Made by a program: the position numbers and the translations under genes. The notes beneath the pieces were generated by a model. That model searched no databases. It saw only the letters and a list, made by a program, of their open reading frames with translations, and was not told where the DNA came from. Shown here piece after piece: positions 27,740 to 36,100 of a DNA stretch of 64,000 nucleotides (position 1 is the stretch's first letter; every line of letters starts with the position of its first letter). This DNA is from CAYMYN01 sp964394665. Lineage in GTDB: Bacteria > Planctomycetota > UBA1135 > GCA-002686595. The stretch lies in contig CAYMYN010000014.1 of assembly GCA_964394665.1 (NCBI GenBank), positions 1 to 64,000 on the forward strand, in the 5' to 3' direction.

Positions 27740-27761
27740 GCCGGCGAGGGACCTCGCCGGC
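27740..27761 (+). other. 10-bp perfect hairpin in the leader of the secreted-protein gene
   Basis: GCCGGCGAGG (27740-27749) pairs with CCTCGCCGGC (27752-27761) across two bases. It would lie in the 5' untranslated RNA of the gene at 27860, or act as a terminator of upstream transcription. No T-run follows. Confidence 0.4.
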
Positions 27762-27859
27762 CTGCCCAGGACCCCCCGGGGGCGGATGGATCGCCCCGCG
27801 AACGCTCGACCACCCACGACCGGCCGCTCCGGAAACCACGTCCAACGACCACGACCGTC

Positions 27860-28921
27860 ATGAACCTCCAGCGACTGTTCCTGTCCGGCTGCGCCATCCT
27901 GGCCGCCGCGTCCCTCACCCAGGCCCAGGTGGTCGCCGACTTCGAGAGCGGCAACCTCGGTGGCTGGTCCTTCGGCAACGCCTTCGAGTCGATCCAGGCC
28001 GGCGGCAACCCGGGTCTGCACCTGCGCAACCCGAACCTCGACACGTTCGCGCCGCAGCTGCGCACCACGACGCCCGGCTCGCCCTTCCTCGGCGACTGGC
28101 GCGCGCAAGGGGCGAGCTCCCTGGCCGTCGATCTCATCACCTACTCGACCCAGTTCCCCGCCGCGCGGGAACTGTCGGTGATCCTGCGCAGCGGATCCTG
28201 CAGCGTGTACTTCCTCGGGACCTCGCTCGTCCCGCAGCCGGGCACGGGCTGGAAGAGCTTCCAGTTCGACATCGACTCGCAGAGCACCAGCCTGCCCGCC
28301 GGTTGGGAGGTGCTCGATCCGTGCGGCAGCGACGACGCGACCTGGAACGCCGTCATCACGAACGTGACCGAGGTGCGTTTCTTCTATGGCAACCCCACGT
28401 TCTTCTTCATCTTCGACATCTGGGACGTGGGCACGGACAACGTGCGCCTCGACTTCGGCGTCGGCACGTCCTTCTGCAGCGGTGACGGCACGGGCACGGC
28501 GTGCCCCTGCGGCAACACCGGCGCCGCGGGCGCGGGCTGCGCCAACTCCGCTTCTTCGGGAGCGCTCCTCGTCGGTGGGGGCAGCGCCTCGGCCTCCGCG
28601 GACAACCTGACCTTCGCCGCCACGGGCCTGGTTCCCTCCCAGCCGGCCCTGCTGTTCTCCGGCCTGAACGCAGTCAACGGCGGCGCGGGCAACGTCTTCG
28701 GCGACGGGCTGCGCTGCGCCGGCGGATCGATCCGCCGCCTGGGCGTGCGGATCCCGAGCGTCGCGGGCGCGGCGAACTGGGGTCCGGGCCTGGGAGCCGC
28801 GGGCGGTTGGGGCGCCGGCGACTCGCGCACCTTCCAGGTCTGGTACCGCGACCCGTCGGGCTCGCCCTGCGGCAACGGCTTCAACCTGAGCCAGGGCGTC
28901 GCGATCACCTTCGGCTCCTGA
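27860..28921 (+). CDS. secreted protein with planctomycete Cys-rich C-terminal domain
   Basis: The product has 353 residues. The signal peptide (MNLQRLFLSGCAILAAASLTQ, cut after AQA) leads to an N-terminal laminin-B-like region beginning VVADFESGNLGGWSFGN. The C-terminal half starts FCSGDGTGTACPCGNTG, followed by ALLFSGLNAVNGG and FQVWYRDPSG. From memory, this C-terminal module recurs in many secreted proteins of Poly30/Pla163-type planctomycetes. It probably functions outside the cell, perhaps in carbohydrate or surface binding; no catalytic motif is seen. A terminator hairpin follows. Confidence 0.8.
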   Translation: MNLQRLFLSGCAILAAASLTQAQVVADFESGNLGGWSFGNAFESIQAGGNPGLHLRNPNLDTFAPQLRTTTPGSPFLGDWRAQGASSLAVDLITYSTQFPAARELSVILRSGSCSVYFLGTSLVPQPGTGWKSFQFDIDSQSTSLPAGWEVLDPCGSDDATWNAVITNVTEVRFFYGNPTFFFIFDIWDVGTDNVRLDFGVGTSFCSGDGTGTACPCGNTGAAGAGCANSASSGALLVGGGSASASADNLTFAATGLVPSQPALLFSGLNAVNGGAGNVFGDGLRCAGGSIRRLGVRIPSVAGAANWGPGLGAAGGWGAGDSRTFQVWYRDPSGSPCGNGFNLSQGVAITFGS

Positions 28922-28970
28922 GCGCGGGCGAGCGGGCGCCGAGCGCTCCGCCGCCGCGTTCCATGGGCAA

Positions 28971-29003
28971 GGGCCGCGGTCCTCCCCCCCTCGACCGCGG
29001 CCC
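28971..29003 (+). terminator. 11-bp perfect hairpin after the secreted-protein gene
   Basis: GGGCCGCGGTC (28971-28981) pairs with GACCGCGGCCC (28993-29003) around an 11-base C-rich loop. It lies 50 bases after the stop and 92 bases before the helicase start. Confidence 0.65.
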
Positions 29004-29094
29004 AACCCCTTCGCCGATCCGGTTCGCTCCGAGCCGGGTCGGCGATCTCGTTCCCGGATCGGTCCCCCCGAGCGAAGGCTAGGCTGGAGAGCCG

Positions 29095-32000
29095 ATGTCC
29101 CTGGCGGCCTTCCATCCGACCCTGCGCGCTTGGTTCGAGGCGCGCTTCGGGACGCCGACGCCGGTGCAGGAGCGGACCTGGCCGCTGGTTCGCGCGGGAG
29201 GGCACGTGCTGGCGGCGGCGCCGACGGGCTCGGGCAAGACCCTGGCGGCGTTCCTGGCCGGACTCGATGGGTTGCTGCGCGAGGGACCCGCGCTCGCCGA
29301 CCGCACGCGCGTGCTCTACGTCTCGCCGCTGAAGGCGCTCTCGAGCGACGTGCAGCAGAACCTCGTCGCGCCGCTGGCGGAGCTGGCGGCGCTCGATCCC
29401 TCCTTGCCCGGGGTGCGCGTGCTCGCGCGCCACGGCGACACCCCGGCCGCGGTGCGCGCGGCGATGCGGCGGCGGCCGCCGCACGTGCTCGTCACGACGC
29501 CCGAGAGCCTCTACGTGTTGCTCACCAGCGCCGGTGGGCGGGAGCTCCTGGGCGACGTGCGCACGGTGATCGTGGACGAGGTGCACGCTGTCCTGGGCAA
29601 CAAACGCGGGGCGCACCTCGCCCTCTCGCTCGAGCGCCTCGACGGGTTGTGCGGCCGCGAGGTGCAGCGTGTGGGGCTCTCGGCCACGCAGAAGCCGCTC
29701 GAGGACGTCGGTCGTTTCCTGGTGGGGGCGGGGCGCGAGGTGAGCCTGGTCGACGAGGGGCACCTGCGGAAGCTCGACCTGGCGCTCGAGGTGCCGCCCA
29801 CGCCGCTCTCGACGGTCTGTTCGCACGAGCAGTGGGAGGAGGTCCACCGGCGCGTGGCGGAGCTCGTGGAGGAGAGCGCCACGACCCTGATCTTCGTGCA
29901 GACGCGCAAGTTGGCCGAGCGCGTCTCGACGCACCTGCGGCGCATCCTGGGCGAGGATCGCGTGGCTTGCCACCACTCCAGCCTGGCCCGCGATCGCCGC
30001 CTGGACGCCGAGCGGCGGCTCAAGGCGGGCGAGCTCTCGGCCCTGGTGGCCACCGCCTCCCTGGAGCTCGGCATCGACATCGGCTCGGTGGACCTGGTCT
30101 GCCAGATCGGCGTCGTGCCCTCGATCGCGACCTTCCTGCAGCGCGTCGGCCGCTCGGGGCACGCCCTCTCGCGCACGCCCCGGGGGCGGCTCTTCCCGCT
30201 CACCCGCGACGAGCTGGTGTGCGCGGTGGCCCTCTTGCGCGCGGTGGCCAGGGGCGAGCTCGACCGCACACCCCAGCCCCGCGCGCCCCTCGACATCCTG
30301 GGCCAGCAGATCGTGGCCGAGTGCGTGGCCGGCGACCAGGAGCAACGCGCGCTCTTCGAGCGCCTGCGCCGCGCCTGGCCCTACCGCGAGCTCGAGTTCG
30401 ACCGTTTCCGCGACGTGCTCGCGCTCTACTCGGGCGGCCGCGAAGCGCTGCTGCACCTCGACGAGGTGCGTGGCCGCGTGCGTGCCACGCGGCGCGCGCG
30501 CCTGGTCGCGGTCACCTCGGGCGGCGCGATCCCGGACACCGCCGACTACGCGGTGGTGCTCGACCCCGAGGGCACGACCGTCGGTAGCGTGCACGAGGAC
30601 TTCGCCGTCGAGGCCAGCGCGGGCGACATCTTCCAGCTCGGCAATTCCTCGTGGCGCGTGCTCTCGACCGGGCGCGGCGTGTTGCGCGTGGCCGACGCCC
30701 AGGGCGCGCCGCCCTCGATGCCCTTCTGGATCGGCGAGGCGCCCGCCCGCACGCGCGAGCTGTCGCTCGAGGTCGGCGCGGTGCGCGAGGCGGCCCTCGA
30801 GCCGGGCCGACTCGGGCGCGAACTCGGCCTCGCTCCCCCGGCCGCGACCCAGATCGAGGAGTACGTGGCCGAGGGACGCCGCGTCCTGGGGACGGTGCCC
30901 ACGCCCGCCCGCCTGGTGTTCGAGCGCTTCTTCGACGAGAGCGGCGGGATGCAGCTCGTGGTGCACTCCTGCCACGGCGGTCGCGTCAATCGCGCCTTCG
31001 GGTTCGCGCTGCGCAAACGGTTCTGCCGCCGCTTCGGGTTCGAGATCCAGGCCGCCGTCGACGAGGAGGCCATCGTCATCTCGCTCTCCGCCCAGCATGC
31101 CTTCCCACTCGAGGAGGTCGCCGCGTACCTGCGCGCCGAGAGCGTCGCCGACGTCCTGACCCAGGCCGTCCTGCCCACGCCGCTCTTCGCCGCGCGCTGG
31201 CGCTGGAACGTCGGCCGCGCGCTCCTGGTGCCGCGCACGCAGGGCGGCAAGCGTGTCCCGGCGCCGATCCTGCGCATGCGCAGCGACGACGAGTTGGCGC
31301 GCGCCTTTCCCGACGCCGTGGCCTGCGGTGAGAACCTGCCGGCGGGGGACATCGCCGTGCCGCTCGACCATCCGCTCGTGGCCCAGACCATCGAGGACTG
31401 CCTGCGCGAGGCGATGGACGTCGATGCCCTGGCGGAGCTCCTGAACGGCGTGCGCTCGGGGGCCGTCGAGGTCGTGTGCGTCGAGAGCCCCGAACCCTCG
31501 GCCTTCGCCTGCGGCGTGCTCTCCGTGCGGCCCTACGGGTTCCTCGACGACGCGCCCCTCGAGGAACGCCGCACGCAGGCGGTCGCACGGCGCCGCACCC
31601 TCGACCCGCGGACCCTCGACGCCCTGGGGGAACTCGACGCGGACGCGGTGCGCCGCGTGCGCGAGGAGGCTTGGCCGAACCCCGCCTGCGCCGAGGAGCT
31701 GCACGAGGCCCTGTGCTGGATGGGTTACGCGACCGAGGCCGAAGCCGAGCCCTGGAGGGCTTGGCTCGCCGAGCTGCGTGAAGAGGGGCGCGTGGAGCTC
31801 GTCGAGGGCCGCTGGTTCGCCGCCGAAGCGCCGCGCGACGAGCTCTCGGTCCTCACCGGGCGCCTGGCGGCCCTAGGTCCGATCGTGGGCGAGGACCCCG
31901 CGTTCCTCGCCATCGAGGCGCGCGGCAGCGCCCTGCGCGTGCGGCTCGAGGGCCGCCGGGCGTGGTGCGACCGGCGCCTCCTGGCGCGCATCCATCGCTA

Positions 32001-32964
32001 CACCCTCGAGTCCCTGCGCGAGCGCATCCGGCCCGTCCCGCCGGCGGCCTATCTGCGGTTCCTCGCGGCCTGGCAGCATTGCGCGCCGGCGAGCCGACTC
32101 GAGGGCCCGCGGGGTCTCGAGCAGGTCCTGCGACGCCTGGCGGGCTTCGAGGCACCGGCCGGGGCCTGGGAGCGCGAGCTCCTCGCCCCGCGCGTCGAGG
32201 CCTACCGCCCCGAGTGGCTCGATCAGCTCGCCTTCGAGGGCGCCGTCGCCTGGGGACGGCTGTGGGGGAGTTCGCGGGTGCCGCTGCGCTCGACGCCGAT
32301 CTGCTTCTTCCCGCGCGAGCAACTCGAGCTCTGGCTCGGCTTGGCGGGCGCCGCCCGGCCGGAGGGGCTCACCTGGCCCGCGCAGGCGGTGTGGAACGTG
32401 CTCGTGGAGCAGGGCGCCTGCTTCCCCCAGGACCTCGAGCGCAGGACGCGCCTGCTGCCCACCGACCTCGAGCGGGGCCTGGCCGAGCTCGTCTCCGCGG
32501 GCCTCGCCACGAGCGACTCCTTCGCCGCCCCGCGCCAACTCCTCGTCCCCGCGGCCCGTCGGCGTCGCGCGCCGCGGGCGGCGGGCCGTTGGAGCGCCTT
32601 CCGCGCGGATCCGCACCCGGCTCCTGCGCTGACGGAGGTCGCGGGGGTGTTGCTCGAGCGCTACGGCGTGCTCTTCGCGCGCCTGCTCGAACGCGAGCGG
32701 ATCCCCGTTCCCTGGCGCGAGCTCGTGCGCGAGCTGCGTCTGCTCGAGCTGCGGGGTGAGGTGCAGGGCGGGCGCTTCGTGGAGGGCGTCTCGGGCGAAC
32801 AGTTCGCCCTGCCCGCCGCGTCCGCGGCCCTGCGCGAGTCAGCGCGCTCCGGCGCCGCCGGGCCCCTCGAGGTCGCGGCCGTCGACCCGCTCAACCTGTG
32901 CGGGATCCTGACCCCGGCCCCGCGCGTGCCAGCCGCGCCGCGCAAACGCGCCTCGGTGCTCTGA
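29095..32964 (+). CDS. lhr: Lhr-family DEAD/DEAH-box helicase
   Basis: The product has 1289 residues. Motifs appear in order: Q-motif region FGTPTPVQERTWP, Walker A APTGSGKT, VTTPESLY, DEVH box VIVDEVHAVLGNKRGAHLA, motif III LSATQKP, then HHSSLARDRR, VATASLELGIDIGSVDLV and QRVGRSGHAL. A winged-helix/Lhr core and a long C-terminal domain follow. Lhr proteins are 3'-5' DNA helicases with a suspected repair role. At 1289 residues it is shorter than E. coli Lhr (about 1538) but contains both the core and a C-terminal extension. GGAGAGCCG precedes the ATG. Confidence 0.93.
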   Translation: MSLAAFHPTLRAWFEARFGTPTPVQERTWPLVRAGGHVLAAAPTGSGKTLAAFLAGLDGLLREGPALADRTRVLYVSPLKALSSDVQQNLVAPLAELAALDPSLPGVRVLARHGDTPAAVRAAMRRRPPHVLVTTPESLYVLLTSAGGRELLGDVRTVIVDEVHAVLGNKRGAHLALSLERLDGLCGREVQRVGLSATQKPLEDVGRFLVGAGREVSLVDEGHLRKLDLALEVPPTPLSTVCSHEQWEEVHRRVAELVEESATTLIFVQTRKLAERVSTHLRRILGEDRVACHHSSLARDRRLDAERRLKAGELSALVATASLELGIDIGSVDLVCQIGVVPSIATFLQRVGRSGHALSRTPRGRLFPLTRDELVCAVALLRAVARGELDRTPQPRAPLDILGQQIVAECVAGDQEQRALFERLRRAWPYRELEFDRFRDVLALYSGGREALLHLDEVRGRVRATRRARLVAVTSGGAIPDTADYAVVLDPEGTTVGSVHEDFAVEASAGDIFQLGNSSWRVLSTGRGVLRVADAQGAPPSMPFWIGEAPARTRELSLEVGAVREAALEPGRLGRELGLAPPAATQIEEYVAEGRRVLGTVPTPARLVFERFFDESGGMQLVVHSCHGGRVNRAFGFALRKRFCRRFGFEIQAAVDEEAIVISLSAQHAFPLEEVAAYLRAESVADVLTQAVLPTPLFAARWRWNVGRALLVPRTQGGKRVPAPILRMRSDDELARAFPDAVACGENLPAGDIAVPLDHPLVAQTIEDCLREAMDVDALAELLNGVRSGAVEVVCVESPEPSAFACGVLSVRPYGFLDDAPLEERRTQAVARRRTLDPRTLDALGELDADAVRRVREEAWPNPACAEELHEALCWMGYATEAEAEPWRAWLAELREEGRVELVEGRWFAAEAPRDELSVLTGRLAALGPIVGEDPAFLAIEARGSALRVRLEGRRAWCDRRLLARIHRYTLESLRERIRPVPPAAYLRFLAAWQHCAPASRLEGPRGLEQVLRRLAGFEAPAGAWERELLAPRVEAYRPEWLDQLAFEGAVAWGRLWGSSRVPLRSTPICFFPREQLELWLGLAGAARPEGLTWPAQAVWNVLVEQGACFPQDLERRTRLLPTDLERGLAELVSAGLATSDSFAAPRQLLVPAARRRRAPRAAGRWSAFRADPHPAPALTEVAGVLLERYGVLFARLLERERIPVPWRELVRELRLLELRGEVQGGRFVEGVSGEQFALPAASAALRESARSGAAGPLEVAAVDPLNLCGILTPAPRVPAAPRKRASVL

Positions 32965-33045
32965 TCCGGCCGGCGACGCGCCGAGTCCCGCGCAGGCCTC
33001 GTGCTCCGCGGACGTTCGGGTTGGGTGCACTGCGGGTGCAAGAGC

Positions 33046-33081
33046 GCGGGGCCCCGGGGAGCGATCTCCCCGGGGCCCCGC
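33046..33081. terminator. 16-bp perfect hairpin, bidirectional terminator
   Basis: Bases 33046-33061 are perfectly complementary to 33066-33081, with loop CGAT. It separates the convergent lhr gene (ends 32964) and the giant repeat protein gene (ends 33122). It is one of the two longest perfect stems found in the window. Confidence 0.8.
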
Positions 33082-33121
33082 TCGTTCCCGCGCCCTGGTG
33101 GGGGGCGACGGCTTCGGCGTA

Positions 33122-36100
33122 TCACTGCCCGCTGTTGGTCTTGGGCAGCAGCTTCCCGGTCTCGCGCGAGCAGCGACCCCACGGGAGGTCGGAGACCTCG
33201 AAGAGGGGAGCGGTGCGCTCGATCAGGACGGCGTAGATGGCGGGGTTCAGGATGGTGGTGTTGACCGAGTTCGCCAGGGCGCCCTTGATCCTCATCCAGC
33301 CCGTCTCGATGCTCGAGTCGCCGAGCACCTCGTTGGGGTCGTGGTCGGTCCAGTTCCGCAGGAAGTCCGCGGTGAAGACCATGTTGATGTCGAGCAGGTT
33401 CACCCGCGTCCAGCAGTAGAACGTGTGCTCGGCGCTGAAGACCTGCTCGTTGTCGTTGTAGACGAGGAAGTCGACGGTCGTCGTGAACTGCTTGCCGCCC
33501 GACAGGCCGATCAGGATCAGCTCGCTGTTGTAGTCCTGGTCCTGGCCGAAGAAGCGCGGGATCAGGATCTCGTCGGGAGCCGGGCCGTACTCGATGCCGT
33601 CGAGCTCGTGCAGGCTGTTGTTGTTGACGTCGGTGAAGCGCAGACCGCAGGCCGACATCCCGCCGCCCTCACCGATGCCGGGGAAGGCCAGCGCGTTGAT
33701 GGAGAAGCCGAAGTTCTCGATGCCGTCGAGGACGTGCATCTGGCCGGCGAGGTGGTTGAACACCACCGGCTTGGTGCTGCCGCTGGGGCACATCGCGACC
33801 ACGTAGCAGAAGCCCTGCTCGTACTGCGGATTGTGGAAGTTCGTGACCAGCGTCAGCGTGTCCAGCGCCGTCAAGTAGTTGGTGCGATCGAAGGTGGAGC
33901 AGTCCTCCTTGTTCACGTACCAGAACTTGACCCGGATGTCCTGCGTCCGCGAGGTGTTCGTGATCGTGTACACGGTCACGATGCCGTTGCGGTTGTCGAA
34001 CTCCGGATAGAGCAACATGCTCCCGGGCTGGCGCAGGCCGGTCGGGTCGCAGCGCTCCACGATCTCGATCGTGACCACGGCTTCGTCGCACAGGGGCGGC
34101 GTTCCGGTGTCGCAGATGCGATAGGTGAAGGTGCACGTCCCGACGAAGTCCGGCGGCGGGGTGAAGCGGAACTTGCAGGTCCCTCCGTCGACGATCTTCT
34201 CGACGATCGCCCCCGGGCAGCTCACGTCACCCAGGTAGGTGATGCTGCAGCAGTCGAGCGGGGCACCACAGCCGGTCCCGTCGTTCGGGTCGGAGTCGTT
34301 GACGCAGACCGGGATCTCGACCGGCACGTTCTTGTTCGTGACGGCGAAGTCGTCGACCGCCACCGGCGGCAGGTTCAGGGCATCCACCGTGATGTTCACG
34401 GTGCAGATCTCGGACGGCCGGCCCTGGGCGTCCAAGGCGCGGAAGGTGAAGCTGCACGAGCCGCAGAAGCTGGGGAACGGCGTGAACTGGAACGTGGCGC
34501 AGCCAGCCGGGACCAGGGTCCCGCAACTGGGCGGAGAGACGATCTCGATGCCGCAGGTCCAGGCGCCCCCGCACCCGTTGGGCGGGTTGTCGACGTCGGT
34601 CACGAAGGGCGCGAGGTCGATCAGGGTCGCCATGCCCTGGCCCGTGGTGACGCTCGTCCCCACGCACACCGGCGGGTCGTTCATCGGAGTCACGACGAGC
34701 GTGACCGTGCAGACCTGGGAGGCGACGCCGGCCGCGTCCCGGGCCCGGAAGGTGAAGGTGCACTGGCCGCAGAAGTTCGGGTTGGGCGTGAACTGCCACA
34801 GCGCGCACCCGATCTCGGTCAACGTCCCGCAACTGGGCGGCGAGACGATCTCGATCCCGCAGGACCAGGGCTCACCGCAACCGGGCGTGCCGTTGTCGAC
34901 GTCCGAGACGAGCAGCGTGAAGTCGATCACCACCGGCTGGTCCTCGGGCGTCGTCACCGTGGTCCCCACGCAGACGGGGGGATCGTTCACGGTCGAGACC
35001 ACGACCGTCACGGTGCAGACGTTCGAGGCCCGGCCCTCGGCGTCCCGCGCCCGGTAGGTGAACGTGCACTGGCCGCAGAAGTTCGGGCTGGGGGTGAAGC
35101 GCCACACCGCGCAGGACTCCTCGGTCAGGGTCCCGCAGGTGGGCGGCGACACGATCTCGATGCCGCAGGTCCAGGCGCCGCCGCACCCGTTGGGCGGGTT
35201 GTCGACGTCCGTGACGAGCCCCGAGAAGTCGATCAGGACCGAGGTGTCCTCGGCCGTCGTGACCGTCGTCCCGGTGCAGACCGGCGGATCGTTCACCGGC
35301 GTGATCACGATCGTCACCGTGCAGACCGCCGAGGCCCGCCCCGAATCGTCCCGCGCCCGGTAGGTGAAGGTGCACTGACCGCAGGCGTTGGGGGTGGGGG
35401 TGAACTGCCAGATGCCGCAGGAGAGCTCAGTCAGGGACCCGCAGGAGGGCGGCGAGACGATCTCGATGCCGCAGGTCCAGGCGCCGCCGCAGCCGTTGGG
35501 CGGGTTGTCGACGTCGGTGACCAGGGTCGTGAAGTCGATCAGGACCGAGGTGTCCTCGGCCGTCGTGACGGTCGTCGCGCTGCAGACCGGGGCGTCGTTG
35601 ACGGGAGTGACGGTGATGTTCACCGTGCAGACGTCGGAAAGGGCTCCGCCGCCGTCCACGGCCCGGAAGGTGAAGCTGCAATCGCCGCAGAAGTTGGGGG
35701 CCGGCGTGAAGCGCCAGACCGCGCAGGAGATCTCCTCAAGGACGCCGCAGGACGGCGGAGAGACGATCTGGATCCCGCAGGTCCAGGGATCACCACAGCC
35801 GGGCGTGCCGTTGTCGATGTCGGTGACGAGCTGGGAGAAGTCGATCAGCACCGCGGTGTCTTCGGCGGTGGTGACCGTCGTCCCCACGCAGACCGGCGGA
35901 TCGTTCACGCCGGTGACGGTCAACGTCACCGTGCAGACCCCCGACTGGCGGTTGCCCGCGTCCAGGGCCCGGTAGGTGAAGGTGCACTGACCGCAGAAGT
36001 TCGCGTTCGGGGTGAACAGGAACGTGCCGTTGCCCTGGGGCGCCAGCGTTCCGCAAGTGGGCTGCTGGACGATCTGGATGTTGCAGTTGAAGACGTCGCC

